Source: CAZXWN01 sp964644695 [NCBI: uncultured bacterium]
Lineage (GTDB): Bacteria > UBP4 > UBA4092
DNA: 64,000 nucleotides
Direction: 5' to 3'
Assembly (NCBI GenBank): GCA_964644695.1
Contig: CAZXWN010000002.1
Span: 169,241-233,240, forward strand
The position numbers and the translations under genes were made by a program. Below the pieces are notes generated by a model. It was not told the DNA's origin. It saw nothing but the letters and a program-made list of their open reading frames with translations, and made no database searches. Below, in pieces: positions 36,601-45,447 of the stretch. Every line of letters starts with the position of its first letter. Within the stretch, counting starts at the first letter, position 1.

Positions 36601-38322
36601 GATCTTACTATTAATGGAACGTTGGAATCAGGAAAGCCCATGAATCTCAAAATTAAAGGTGATATAGGGAATTTGGGATCTATACTCAACAAAGGTGGGG
36701 GCTTGGCGAATATTGATTTAATTTTAACAGGGACTCGAGAACGCCCCAGGATTAATGGAAACATTATATTAAAAAATGGACGATATGATCTTTTGAAGTG
36801 CCAATCTGGAACATTATCAATTAATCTCAATGATAAGCTGGATGGCACGATAAAGGGTGACTTCAATAAATGTAAACTCGGATCAGAGTTGTTTGATACT
36901 GGCTCGTTGCGTATAACAATGAAAGATCCTGTTATTAAGGTTGATGGTTTTCAGTTGACTCGAAAAGATTCTTTGGTAAAAGGACAGGGCACGATTCATT
37001 CTGATAATGGACAGACACAACTTGATTTGACTGCCCGCAAGATAATCCTGACTCGGTGGCTGACGACAAAACCCTCTGCCTGGTTGGAAGATAGTCGAGT
37101 TGATCTTGATGCTGAGTTTAATGGAAACTACAAAACTCAACAGGGTACCTATTATGTAAAGCGAATTGAGGGTAGTGCTGGATCTGCTACCTTAAATCTT
37201 CGTGAACCGGTTAAGGTGTCCTGGAAAAATGATGCTTATGACATTTCTCCTTTTATATTTGATAGTCATGTCACAGAAACTAAGAAAAATAAAAATGGAG
37301 TTCCAGTTGCCGGAAATGGTGGAGGCACTTTATCTGGACAGGGACAAATTCGTTATAAAGGGAATGATGCGGATTATGCCTTCACTATCAAGGCAAAGAA
37401 GTTTGCCTGGCCCATTTTTAAGGGAATAGATGCACTGTACGATGCGGATATAAATCTTAACGATAAAACTGGAAAGATGAAAATGACGGGTGATGTTAAG
37501 TTGTATAGAACCAACATTACAACCGTTGTATCTATTGATAAGCTGGGAGGAAATAATCCGAACAGGATCACATCTTTACCAGAATTACCCTTTCAGATGG
37601 ATATGAAATTATCAGCAGATTCAGCTGTTTTCTTTCATAATGATTTACTCAATCTGGAAGCTCGTGGATGGGCAAAATTAGTAACAAACTCCTCTAATGA
37701 ATTGGAAGTTTCATATGAATTAAAAACACTGGGCGGAGCCATTCTTTACCGTAATAAGCAATTCCCCATTACCCGTGCTGAGTTGAGAAATACAGACCCA
37801 AGAGTATTTAATCCATATATCGAAGCTGAGGCGCGCACCCGCATAAGAAGCATTGATATTTTCTTAAGAGTATTTGGGCCGCTTAATAATTATGATATTA
37901 ATCTGACGAGTGATCCCCCATATTCTCAGTCGGATTTATTGGCACTCCTTGCGACAGGTCGAACCGTTGTTGAATTGAAAGAACTGGAAAAAGGTATTAC
38001 GCCAGAGGTTGCGGCTGGATATGCCGGAGAACAGATTCTAAATACTCTGGGAAGTCCTGTTGTTAAAGCCGTGGGTATTGATAATGTAGCTGTTGAGTAT
38101 GATGAAGTAGACAGTGAAACAAAACTGAAGATTGAAAAGAAAATTAACAATAGAATAAAAGCGGGCTACAATCTTGGGCTTTCCAAAGAGTCAAAATCTA
38201 ATGCGGAAGTTGAAGTTAATTTAAATAAAAATTTATCCGTTGTAGGACGTGTTGGTGTTAATTCTGTTACGAAAGAAGCCAATGGCTCTGTTGATTTGGA
38301 AATAAAGATTCCTACCCGTTAA
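33682..38322 (+). CDS. TamB-like translocation/assembly factor (DUF490)
   Basis: 1546 residues. One N-terminal membrane segment (ALIVLPLLFLALFLSGYVII) anchors a very long beta-rich region (AsmA/TamB type), and the C-terminal DUF490 domain is clear: PYSQSDLLALLATGRTVVEL, GYAGEQILNTLGSPVVKAVGIDN and the final KIKAGYNLGLSKESKS-like strands. TamB proteins span the periplasm and move phospholipids or help insert outer-membrane proteins, so the cell should be a diderm. No TamA/BamA homologue is in the window. It sits in a run with the HD-GYP and O-antigen-ligase-like genes. Confidence 0.9.
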   Translation: MKKWIREFIVKIKPWKTWPRRHRALIVLPLLFLALFLSGYVIIKNSSVQSYLKKEIITAVEKDMDASLKIGEIDGNPFSYLRLKQIDLQGPYKSEEPKNHIKASEVFVRFSLWQLLKGRVGFSRVYIKSPEVYLDTKVLLSHKTVNKKKGSFELGWLDIYQGNVTLVYLDKAYDIQNAVLQGSLSVSTSATVVKLRNFDGTVEGLKIDRIRGRVSFSPNRLEVNSLQIQGKDIRLDVNALMRMDPNSPPYLILQAESPKLPVDKIFDFIPKTSTPAAKGTARFKVKLSGQLDRLVGEGEISSLKGELGGMPYSKLNAHFSVNTSHIEIDKASIQILKGMINAQAEAHIIIDDAQAKNDNSSALSRLNIPFVLKVGLGDIDLTQIPKIDPTMSGNLSGNVKLEGALTRVSTWRGNGSFKWAKGTYRGVQNMAGRADLSLVEDNLYFKNVLFTSPGMDCKGNIDVLRVAKKNSRLEFKFDFTTQDFNNQKTILHFNNVSGAVKGTLHGVSDQWRPLLVDGKFQVGRGRFESLKFSSAEGIIHADRKLDISGQNIMWLDQWPIASAKVNIQMLADEKGRIYGMQFISIDGQNGQTQVKGKGTVDFRNQKMLFGYTGVNGRLEDLPVIQGFIPMFGGRLNVDGTVTGWGNKVVVSNKYTLTNPTVWKNGVPEAFKGDVVVAGPLVSYTVTGSGFDVRGTVENRKPESTMNMTAILKNARWNSPEGKGIEGNVNGNIQVNGRLSSLQLRGQLDNSNLRISEAVPVHVTQGTLQGSLLDTFKRGMVDCQIGSVHSKALSRNWNFPEMNVGFQWNNPHAVDIQVDADSGAIEKDQLSRFKMDMTYQFDREYLEFKDIRTGIGSQGAFDLKGYLDLKSKTSLFRANMVGRKFPIEQIWKFWDENPPIGGLSDFDVRWTSQGFDMGNASFEGTLGASNLSIVTQPGWSNAINLKGIDRFDVNINGTNGLVKLQNGKARIAGTDLTINGTLESGKPMNLKIKGDIGNLGSILNKGGGLANIDLILTGTRERPRINGNIILKNGRYDLLKCQSGTLSINLNDKLDGTIKGDFNKCKLGSELFDTGSLRITMKDPVIKVDGFQLTRKDSLVKGQGTIHSDNGQTQLDLTARKIILTRWLTTKPSAWLEDSRVDLDAEFNGNYKTQQGTYYVKRIEGSAGSATLNLREPVKVSWKNDAYDISPFIFDSHVTETKKNKNGVPVAGNGGGTLSGQGQIRYKGNDADYAFTIKAKKFAWPIFKGIDALYDADINLNDKTGKMKMTGDVKLYRTNITTVVSIDKLGGNNPNRITSLPELPFQMDMKLSADSAVFFHNDLLNLEARGWAKLVTNSSNELEVSYELKTLGGAILYRNKQFPITRAELRNTDPRVFNPYIEAEARTRIRSIDIFLRVFGPLNNYDINLTSDPPYSQSDLLALLATGRTVVELKELEKGITPEVAAGYAGEQILNTLGSPVVKAVGIDNVAVEYDEVDSETKLKIEKKINNRIKAGYNLGLSKESKSNAEVEVNLNKNLSVVGRVGVNSVTKEANGSVDLEIKIPTR

Positions 38323-38326
38323 TGGT

Positions 38327-38686
38327 ATGGAGAAAATTAAATATCCACATCAATTTCTTTGTGATGCCATGCTGGGCTCCTTGGCAAAATGGTTAAGGGT
38401 CCTTGGATTTGATACTGTGTATTATGTCCATACCACAGATCGTGAGATTGTTGCTCGCGCAATTAATGACCATCGTACAATTCTGACCAGGGATCATCAT
38501 TTTCTACACATTAAAGCGGTTCAGTACTTGCTGATGATTGATAGCCTTGAATTAAATCGTCAAATTGGACAGGTTACTTATGACTTAAATTTGATACCAG
38601 AGGTTCGGTTGTTTTCCCGATGTATGGAATGTAACGCCGCATTGAACTCTGTGATTAAAGAACAGGTTTGTGATCAAGTTTTATGA
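38327..38686 (+). CDS. Mut7-C RNase-domain protein, frameshifted
   Basis: 119 residues in frame, starting HQFLCDAMLGSLAKWLRVLGFDT, the PIN-like Mut7-C start, with TILTRDHHFL and the first half of a zinc ribbon, SRCMECNAAL. The frame then stops at TGA 38684. The second half of the ribbon (CLGCGRIYW) is present just downstream in the +1 frame (38676-38816). The gene is therefore a full-length Mut7-C protein of about 160 residues broken by a one-base slip near 38675. Whether this is a sequencing error, a real mutation or programmed slippage cannot be told here. Mut7-C proteins are putative nucleases. Confidence 0.85.
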   Translation: MEKIKYPHQFLCDAMLGSLAKWLRVLGFDTVYYVHTTDREIVARAINDHRTILTRDHHFLHIKAVQYLLMIDSLELNRQIGQVTYDLNLIPEVRLFSRCMECNAALNSVIKEQVCDQVL

Positions 38687-38816
38687 GCATCATAATGAAT
38701 TTAAGCAGTGTCTTGGATGTGGTAGGATTTACTGGGCTGGAAACCATTCTGAAGAGATTAAAGAAAGGCTTCGGCTCATTTTTAAGGATGATGTACAACT
38801 AATTGATGATTTATGA
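38676..38816 (+). pseudogene. Out-of-frame 3' part of the Mut7-C gene
   Basis: In the +1 frame these bases read KFYEHHNEFKQCLGCGRIYW and then AGNHSEEIKERL..., the conserved C-terminal half of Mut7-C, ending at TGA 38814-38816. That stop overlaps the ATG of the next gene (ATGA), the usual coupling seen in this region, which supports it as the true end of the gene. Confidence 0.85.
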
Positions 38817-40657
38817 AACGATATTCACTTTCAGATTTGATTATGTGGGGAATTTATGGACTCAGTTTCCTACTTCCAATATTTATTATTCCCAGTGCTT
38901 ATGATTCTTATGTGATGCCCAAATGGGCTTTATTACAGTCATTTACTCTTCTGTTTGTTGCAGGGATAATGATTTTGCCTCAGACAAAAATCTCTCTCCG
39001 AAAAACAATTCTAATTCCACTATTTGTGTGGACTCTCTGGTTAGTCTGTACTGCTTTCTTTGCCCAGAGTAAGGCTCTGGCAATTACTGATATTGGGCAC
39101 TGGTTGTTTATATTATTACTGTATAGTGTTTTTTGTGTGGTGATAGACTCTTTCGAAAAACTGCAACGGATGATGATGAGTTTATTAGGTGCAGGGCTGA
39201 TTACCGCAGTCTGGATACTTCTTCTGGATTACCATGTGATAGGTGCTGGATTGATATCAAAGCTGCCAGACTGGAGAGGATACCTGGTAGCGGGTATGGG
39301 GAATTCTGATTATGTGGCAGGATTTCTGGCGGCAATATGGCCTGTTGGATTAAATTTCTACCTGACTTCAGAAAGCAGGAAAGGTCTCTGGTTCTGGGGG
39401 ACTCTTTTATCTTTGATAGCGGCGGCTTTGATAGTTACTTATTCAGTAGGTTCAAATGGTGGTCTAATCATTGGGTTATTAGTCATGCTGATATTATGTC
39501 TCTACTATCGGAAAGAGTGGTTTGTCCGAAAAATTCAGCACAGATTATTAGGATTAGGTGGGATATTACTCCTGATTATATTGTTTTATTCAGTCCCTAA
39601 TCCCTGGAATGGGCGGGGGATGTCAATATTTCAACAAGCTTTTGGATCTTGGAGGTGGAAAGAGGGTGGAGATACCCGATTCGTAATCTGGTGGAATACC
39701 CTGGAAATTATCAAAGCTCACCCCATAACGGGTGTGGGAGCGGGTAATTTCACCCTTCGCTATCTGGATACAGTCTCTTCCCATGTTTTGAATAACCCTC
39801 AGTATCGGTTATATTCGGGTGAATATACGAATGCGGCCCATAATGAAATACTACAGGCGTGGGCTGAAACCGGTATCGTGGGCGTTTTATTACTTTTATT
39901 GATTGTTGGATACGTTATCTCTTTGTATGTAAAAGCATTGAAAGGGAAGCTATTACCAGACCAACGCGTATTGATAATAGGTTGCCTGAGTGGTGGAATT
40001 GCCTTAGGTTTGTATGGAATGATGAGTTATCCGCTACATCTGCCTTCAGCGGTGTTAGTAGCCATTGTTTATGCTTTTGTTCCAACACTCTGGCTGGGCA
40101 GGGCGATACCTCAGAATAATATAGACCAACAGAGTCAGCCGTCCTGGTTCAGGATTATCAGAACTGTTTTTATATCTGTTTTGTTATTAACTGGATTGAT
40201 TTGGATTAATCTCCCGTTATTGGCAGAAATTCGATATAAGCAAGGTGAAATATTGTCAGCATCAGGGCAAAAAGAAGAAGCTTTTGACTATTATGACCAA
40301 GCGGCGATAATGGCTGATCATGCCGATGCTCAATACAAACTGGGTCGCCTGTTGATTGAACGTGGACAATTGACTGAAGGCATAAAAATATTGGAACGAT
40401 GTGCACAAAAAAGAGGCGACAAGCATATACGATATGACCTGGCAACTCTGTATTATCTGAATGGTCAGGTATCAAAATCAATTCCGTTATTAGAGAATTT
40501 AGTCCATAATAATCCCGATGATGCGACCTATTGGCGTTTGATGTGGCTGGCCCAATTAAAAACGGGACACAAAGAAGCCGCAGAACAAGCAATGTTGCAG
40601 TGGAAAAAGCTGGAAGATAAATCTGACATATTGCAGTATTCACCAGAGAGGAAGTAA
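38813..40657 (+). CDS. O-antigen ligase/polymerase-like membrane protein with TPR tail
   Basis: 614 residues. About 11-12 membrane segments cover residues 10-460. The large extracytoplasmic loop near 290-345 holds GVGAGNFTLRYL and AAHNEILQAWAETGIVG, the pattern of the WaaL/Wzy superfamily (H-N and E-x-G). The soluble C-terminus (about 480-600) has tetratricopeptide repeats (AFDYYDQAAIMADHADAQYKLGRLL...). Such proteins join or polymerise surface glycans or glycosylate proteins at the outer face of the inner membrane. The start overlaps the shifted Mut7-C frame. Confidence 0.87.
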   Translation: MKRYSLSDLIMWGIYGLSFLLPIFIIPSAYDSYVMPKWALLQSFTLLFVAGIMILPQTKISLRKTILIPLFVWTLWLVCTAFFAQSKALAITDIGHWLFILLLYSVFCVVIDSFEKLQRMMMSLLGAGLITAVWILLLDYHVIGAGLISKLPDWRGYLVAGMGNSDYVAGFLAAIWPVGLNFYLTSESRKGLWFWGTLLSLIAAALIVTYSVGSNGGLIIGLLVMLILCLYYRKEWFVRKIQHRLLGLGGILLLIILFYSVPNPWNGRGMSIFQQAFGSWRWKEGGDTRFVIWWNTLEIIKAHPITGVGAGNFTLRYLDTVSSHVLNNPQYRLYSGEYTNAAHNEILQAWAETGIVGVLLLLLIVGYVISLYVKALKGKLLPDQRVLIIGCLSGGIALGLYGMMSYPLHLPSAVLVAIVYAFVPTLWLGRAIPQNNIDQQSQPSWFRIIRTVFISVLLLTGLIWINLPLLAEIRYKQGEILSASGQKEEAFDYYDQAAIMADHADAQYKLGRLLIERGQLTEGIKILERCAQKRGDKHIRYDLATLYYLNGQVSKSIPLLENLVHNNPDDATYWRLMWLAQLKTGHKEAAEQAMLQWKKLEDKSDILQYSPERK

Positions 40658-40663
40658 CAAATA

Positions 40664-41374
40664 ATGTTGATGAGCATCAAAGAATTAAATAAGAAATATC
40701 CTATGGATCAAGGAGAACTTCACATCTTAAAAGGGGTGAATTTATCAGTTGAGCCAGGGGAATTTGTCGCGATTATGGGGCCTTCTGGTTCTGGTAAATC
40801 TACTCTGATGCACATTCTGGGATTACTGGACCAACCGACTTCTGGAGAATACCTTTTTGATGGATATCCTGTACATAGTTTGAATGATACGGAATTGTCC
40901 CGAGTCAGAAATAAAGAAATCGGATACGTCTTTCAATTCCATAACTTACTTCCTCAATTAACCCTTCTTGAAAATGTTGAAATGCCTATGGTCTATTCAA
41001 ATGTGTCACGAAAAGAACGAGTCAGGCGTGCTACTGAATTAATTGAAGCCGTTGGATTGGGACATCGACTTAATCATGTATCGACCCGGTTATCCGGTGG
41101 AGAAAGTCAGCGGGGTGCCATTGCTCGCGCTTTAGCTAATAATCCAAAACTGATTCTGGCAGATGAACCGACAGGAAACCTTGATACTAAAAGTGGTAAT
41201 CAGATCATGGCCATATTCCAAAAAATGAATGATCGTGGCATGACCATTGTCTTAGTGACCCATGAGCCAGACATCGCCAAATTTGCGAAAAGATCTCTGC
41301 ATGTCCGTGATGGCGTGATTGAGCGGGATGAGCCTATTTTAAACCGGACAATACTTACCACGGATGTCCTATAG
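40664..41374 (+). CDS. LolD/MacB-type ABC transporter ATPase
   Basis: 236 residues. Walker A GPSGSGKST, Q-loop FQFHNLLP, signature LSGGESQRGAIARAL, Walker B LILADEPTGNLD and H-loop THEPD are all present. The sequence is of the LolD/MacB/FtsE group, which drives lipoprotein or other extrusion through a non-transporting permease. The signature has GESQRG instead of the common GQQQRV. No permease gene is adjacent, so its partner must be elsewhere. The start lies 6 bp after the glycan ligase gene; fhs follows after 17 bp. Confidence 0.9.
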   Translation: MLMSIKELNKKYPMDQGELHILKGVNLSVEPGEFVAIMGPSGSGKSTLMHILGLLDQPTSGEYLFDGYPVHSLNDTELSRVRNKEIGYVFQFHNLLPQLTLLENVEMPMVYSNVSRKERVRRATELIEAVGLGHRLNHVSTRLSGGESQRGAIARALANNPKLILADEPTGNLDTKSGNQIMAIFQKMNDRGMTIVLVTHEPDIAKFAKRSLHVRDGVIERDEPILNRTILTTDVL

Positions 41375-41391
41375 AATGGATGGACCTTTAG

Positions 41392-43065
41392 ATGAAATCT
41401 GATATTGAAATTGCACAAAATACGGTTCTCAAGCCTATTGTAGAAATTGCGGAAAAGGCAGGTATTCCAGAGGATGCGCTGGAATATTATGGTCGATATA
41501 AATCGAAGGTCAGTCTGAATTTATTAGAAGAGCTCAAAGATAATCCGGATGGAAAGTTGATTCTGGTAACGGCTATGACAGCTACCCCGGCCGGAGATGG
41601 AAAGACCTGTACAGCCGTGGGGTTGACTCAGGCTTTGGGACAGCTGGGTCAGAAAGTCATTCTGTGTTTACGCGAGCCGTCTTTGGGGCCTACATTTGGA
41701 CTTAAAGGGGGTGCCACAGGGGGTGGACATTCCCAGGTTCTCCCTATGGAAGATATTAATCTTCATTTTACGGGAGATATTCACGCTGTTGGAACGGCTC
41801 ATAATTTACTTTCTGCCATGGTGGATAATCACCTGACCCAGGGAAATGAATTGGATATTGATCCATTAACCGTGACTTGGAAACGGGTTGTGGATATGAA
41901 TGACAGGGCACTGCGAAATATCATTGTTGGGCTGGGAGGGCGCAGAAATGGTGGAGTCCCCCGGGAAAGTGGATTTGATATTACTGTTGCCTCTGAAGTG
42001 ATGGCCATCTTGGCGCTGGCCTCAGATTTACAGGATTTGAAGAAACGGCTGGCAAAGATAGTCATTGGGTATAACTATTCAGGAAAAGCCGTAACAGCCG
42101 GGGATATTAAGGCAGAAGGTGCAATGGCTCTACTGTTGAAAGAAGCTATTAAGCCGAATCTGGTTCAAACTATGGAAGGTCAGGCTGCTTTTGTGCATTG
42201 TGGGCCTTTTGGAAATATTGCACATGGGACAAACAGTATCCTGGCAACCCGTATGGCCCTGAAACTGGGGGATTATGTGGTAACTGAGGCTGGATTTGCA
42301 ACCGATCTGGGAGCTGAGAAATTCTGTCATATTGTCTGTAATGCTGGAGGATTTCAACCAGCCGTTGCTGTTTTGGTGGCAACTCTTAGAGCATTAAAAA
42401 TGCATGGGGGAGCCGCAAAAAATAAATATGATCAACCTAATTCTGAAGCGGTAACCAAAGGTCTGGATAATTTGGATAAACACATCGAAAACCTGGCCCA
42501 TTTTGGTCTGGCTACTGTGGTGGCCTTGAATAAGTTCCCTGATGATCCTGACAACGAAATTAAACTTGTGCAGGATTATTGTAATGCCCGGAAGATACCT
42601 TTTGCGGTGTCGGATGTTGTTTCCAGTGGTGGAAAGGGTGGGCTGGAACTGGCAGAAATCGTAAAGCAGGCGGCTGACAGTGGATTAACTCGATATCGGA
42701 CAGTGTATTCTATTGAAGAACATTTACGGGAAAAAATACGGAAAGTGGCCCGTGAGATATACGGAGCAGATGATGTCGTTTACACTGCCCGTGCTGAAAA
42801 GGATTTGGAATCTCTCGAAGTAAATGGATTTGCCACCCTTCCTTTATGTATGGCGAAAACACAATATTCTTTATCGGATGACCCTCTGAAATTAAACCGA
42901 CCTACGGGCTGGAAACTGACTGTCAGGGAATTGAAACCTTCTATCGGTGCGGGTTTTATTGTGGTTTATACGGGTGAGGTAATGACGATGCCCGGATTAC
43001 CCGTACACCCGGCGGCAGAACAGATTGATATCGATGCTACGGGAAAAATTACGGGACTATCCTGA
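41392..43065 (+). CDS. fhs: Formate-tetrahydrofolate ligase
   Basis: 557 residues, full length. The nucleotide site TATPAGDGKT, CLREPSLGPTFGLKGGATGGG and the VPRESGFDITVASEVMAILAL segment are diagnostic. The enzyme makes 10-formyl-THF from formate, ATP and THF, feeding purine and C1 metabolism, or the methyl branch of the Wood-Ljungdahl route in acetogens. The window gives no further C1 genes to decide between these. It is the last gene of the run that starts at 30082 and is followed by tRNA-Ser. Confidence 0.97.
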   Translation: MKSDIEIAQNTVLKPIVEIAEKAGIPEDALEYYGRYKSKVSLNLLEELKDNPDGKLILVTAMTATPAGDGKTCTAVGLTQALGQLGQKVILCLREPSLGPTFGLKGGATGGGHSQVLPMEDINLHFTGDIHAVGTAHNLLSAMVDNHLTQGNELDIDPLTVTWKRVVDMNDRALRNIIVGLGGRRNGGVPRESGFDITVASEVMAILALASDLQDLKKRLAKIVIGYNYSGKAVTAGDIKAEGAMALLLKEAIKPNLVQTMEGQAAFVHCGPFGNIAHGTNSILATRMALKLGDYVVTEAGFATDLGAEKFCHIVCNAGGFQPAVAVLVATLRALKMHGGAAKNKYDQPNSEAVTKGLDNLDKHIENLAHFGLATVVALNKFPDDPDNEIKLVQDYCNARKIPFAVSDVVSSGGKGGLELAEIVKQAADSGLTRYRTVYSIEEHLREKIRKVAREIYGADDVVYTARAEKDLESLEVNGFATLPLCMAKTQYSLSDDPLKLNRPTGWKLTVRELKPSIGAGFIVVYTGEVMTMPGLPVHPAAEQIDIDATGKITGLS

Positions 43066-43149
43066 TTTAACGTAAATCGGCGGTTTTATTCTAAAGAGGT
43101 AATTGCACTTCTGTCCAAAAGTCACTATAATTTTATAGTACGCTTTTGC

Positions 43150-43239
43150 GGAGAGATGTCCGAGTGGTTGAAGGTGCACGCTTGGAAAGCGTGTGTGCCG
43201 GAAACGGTACCCAGGGTTCGAATCCCTGTCTCTCCGCCA
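43150..43239 (+). tRNA. tRNA-Ser (GGA anticodon)
   Basis: A 90-nt class II tRNA: acceptor GGAGAGA pairs with TCTCTCC, anticodon loop CTTGGAAAG gives GGA, a long variable arm, the GGTTCGAATCC T-arm, and an encoded CCA end. It decodes UCC and UCU. Confidence 0.97.
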
Positions 43240-43289
43240 TTTTATTTCCCTCCTTATTTCCTCTAAATCACCTCTAGTCTTCTGAATGC

Positions 43290-43316
43290 TTGACAGTTAC
43301 CTTGTTCTCATATAAT
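43290..43316 (+). promoter_or_regulatory. Promoter of the membrane/radical SAM operon
   Basis: TTGACA (43290-43295), 15-bp spacer, TATAAT (43311-43316). Both hexamers match consensus. The predicted start is at about 43323, only about two bases before the GTG start of the next gene, so the mRNA may be leaderless. Confidence 0.6.
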
Positions 43317-43324
43317 CTAAACCT

Positions 43325-43699
43325 GTGATTAACCTATGTGCATCATGGATCGGGATTCTATTGGGATGTCTGGCGGGTGCCACGACAGGGTTATTCTTTC
43401 ATCAGGAAAATTGGCTGCACGGATATAACTCCTGGGAACGCCGCATGACTCGGTTAGCCCATATCTCATTTTTTGGATTGGGCTTCATCAATTTTATGTA
43501 TGGCATGACCTGTCTGTATTTGAATTTGAAATTTACGCCTGATTATTCTGCTTACCTTCTTATCTGTGGTGCGATTACGATGCCCATAGTATGTTATCTC
43601 TCCGCATTTCGTAAATTCTTCCGTCACTTATTCTTTATCCCGGTGGTTTCAATACTATCCGGGATATTATTCTTTTTCTGGCAGGTGGGAAAACTATGA
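43325..43699 (+). CDS. Small membrane protein upstream of a radical SAM gene
   Basis: 124 residues from GTG, with about four membrane segments (CASWIGILLGCLAGATTGLFF, ISFFGLGFINFMYGMTCLYL, and two in the C-terminal half). I do not recognise the family. A consensus promoter ends a few bases before the GTG and no Shine-Dalgarno is visible. Its stop overlaps the start of the radical SAM gene (ATGA), so the two are probably made together and may be functionally linked at the membrane. Confidence 0.7.
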   Translation: MINLCASWIGILLGCLAGATTGLFFHQENWLHGYNSWERRMTRLAHISFFGLGFINFMYGMTCLYLNLKFTPDYSAYLLICGAITMPIVCYLSAFRKFFRHLFFIPVVSILSGILFFFWQVGKL

Positions 43700-45015
43700 A
43701 AATTGGATTAATTGCAATGAGTGGTGTCAGGTGTTGTGACCCTGAATTATTATCATTGGGGCTGACTCTACCGGGATTTGTGGAGCGAAGTAAGACTATT
43801 GCCTCATTACCCAGCCTGGGATTGTTAATTCTGGCGGGAATGACGGATTCACGGCATCAGGTGGAATATATTGAAGTCCCGGATTTGGGATGTTGGGATA
43901 GTCTTCCAAGAGATTTTGACTTGGTAGCTATCTCCACTTATACCGCCCAGGCTGCTGAAGCCTATGATCTGGCCTCACGGTTCCGTGGTTTAAATATTCC
44001 CGTTGTTATGGGGGGACCGCATGTGACAGCTGTTCCCGATGAAGCGCTCAAGTATTGCGATGCGGTGGCTGTCGGAGAAGGTGAAATATCCTGGAACAAG
44101 ATTCTCGAAGATACCGAAGCGGGAAAACTCAATGGGAAATATGGCCATGTGAATGGTGGTTGTGATTTCAATCATCCAGTGATGCCTGCCTTCGAAAAAC
44201 TGGACATCAGCCGTTATAATCGGTTAACGGTACAAACCAGTCGGGGATGTCCTCATCAATGTGAGTTCTGTGCCAGTTCAGTGATTATCTCTCATCATTA
44301 CAAACAAAAACCTGTCAGTAGTGTTTTAGCCGAAATTGAGAAAATCCAGACAATATGGACTCATCCCTTCCTGGAATTTGCAGATGATAATGCCATGGTC
44401 AATAAGGCGTATTGGCGTGAGCTGTTAGCAGAACTGGGGAAAAAGAAGATCCGTTGGTTTGCGGAAACGGATTTATCTATTAGTGAAGATGATGAATTAC
44501 TGGAACAAATGCGAGAGTCTGGATGTGCCCAGGTTTTGATAGGACTGGAAAGTCCCGTACAATCGGCACTGATGGGTGTTGAACTCCATAATAACTGGAA
44601 ATATAAACGATTTGATGATTACAAACAGGCGATCCGAAATATCCAATCCCATGGCATTACTGTGAACGGCTGTTTTATTTTAGGCTTGGATGGGCACAAG
44701 ACGGATATCTTTGATAAGGTCTTTGAATTTGTGAAAGAAACGGAGTTGTATGAGGTGCAGATTACTTATATGACTCCTTTCCCGGGGACGCCTCTTTATG
44801 CCCGATTGTTAAAGGAAGACCGATTATTGGAGCCGGAGAACTGGGCAAAGTGTACCCTGTTTGATGTGAATTATAAACCCGCTCAGATGTCCGTAGAAGA
44901 ACTTCAGAATGGATTCAGGGATTTGGCTGTTAAGATATATTCAGATGACTTTACGAAATGGCGCCGGGATACTTTTAAGAAATATTTAAAGGAACATCAC
45001 CAAAGGACACATTAA
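43696..45015 (+). CDS. B12-binding radical SAM protein
   Basis: 439 residues. The N-terminal part has a cobalamin-binding-type fold (SLGLLILAGM...DLVAISTYTAQAAEAYDLA, VVMGGPHVTAVPDEAL, AVGEGE). The radical SAM motif is CPHQCEFC (CxxxCxxC) near residue 189, followed by FADDNAMV and GLESPVQS. The YMTPFPGTPLY segment is common in this class. Substrate unknown; relatives modify lipids, hopanoids, bacteriochlorophyll or antibiotics. Overlaps with both neighbours (ATGA, TAATG) bind it to two small membrane proteins, so a lipid or membrane-bound substrate is plausible. Confidence 0.9.
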   Translation: MKIGLIAMSGVRCCDPELLSLGLTLPGFVERSKTIASLPSLGLLILAGMTDSRHQVEYIEVPDLGCWDSLPRDFDLVAISTYTAQAAEAYDLASRFRGLNIPVVMGGPHVTAVPDEALKYCDAVAVGEGEISWNKILEDTEAGKLNGKYGHVNGGCDFNHPVMPAFEKLDISRYNRLTVQTSRGCPHQCEFCASSVIISHHYKQKPVSSVLAEIEKIQTIWTHPFLEFADDNAMVNKAYWRELLAELGKKKIRWFAETDLSISEDDELLEQMRESGCAQVLIGLESPVQSALMGVELHNNWKYKRFDDYKQAIRNIQSHGITVNGCFILGLDGHKTDIFDKVFEFVKETELYEVQITYMTPFPGTPLYARLLKEDRLLEPENWAKCTLFDVNYKPAQMSVEELQNGFRDLAVKIYSDDFTKWRRDTFKKYLKEHHQRTH

Positions 45016-45395
45016 TGTTTGTACACAGACTTTTATTTGGACTGAGTGCTGTTTATGACGGGGTCTTGGCATTGATGTTTATATTGTTCGGTCCTGCCTT
45101 ATTTCGGTTTTATCAGGTGACACCTCCGAACCACTGGGGATACATCCTTTTTCCGGGTCTGATGTTATTCATCTTCAGTGTGATGTTTTTTCAAATTGCA
45201 CGGGAACCCGTAAAGAACCGGAATCTGATACCTTACGGGATTATGTTGAAAGCCGCCTATTGTGGCTGTGTATTTTATTACTGGGTGACCAGTGGGATCC
45301 CGGGGATGTGGAAACCGTTTGCGGTTTATGATTTCATCTTTGGGATTCTGTTTACAGTTAGTTATGTACAATTAGGAAAAATCAAAAATATCTAA
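45015..45395 (+). CDS. Small membrane protein downstream of the radical SAM gene
   Basis: 126 residues, four predicted membrane segments (LFGLSAVYDGVLALMFILFG, WGYILFPGLMLFIFSVMFF, and two near 75-118). Unrecognised. The start codon shares a base with the radical SAM stop (TAATG), indicating coupled translation. Confidence 0.7.
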   Translation: MFVHRLLFGLSAVYDGVLALMFILFGPALFRFYQVTPPNHWGYILFPGLMLFIFSVMFFQIAREPVKNRNLIPYGIMLKAAYCGCVFYYWVTSGIPGMWKPFAVYDFIFGILFTVSYVQLGKIKNI

Positions 45396-45447
45396 TATCC
45401 ATCCCTGACAGGATTGCCGGGGTGTTGGATTGATTGAAAGCATACAA

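Noticed and set aside
36273-36866. 197-residue antisense frame in tamB
   Set aside because: Shadow of the TamB-like gene; hydrophobic and proline-rich composition follows from the coding strand.
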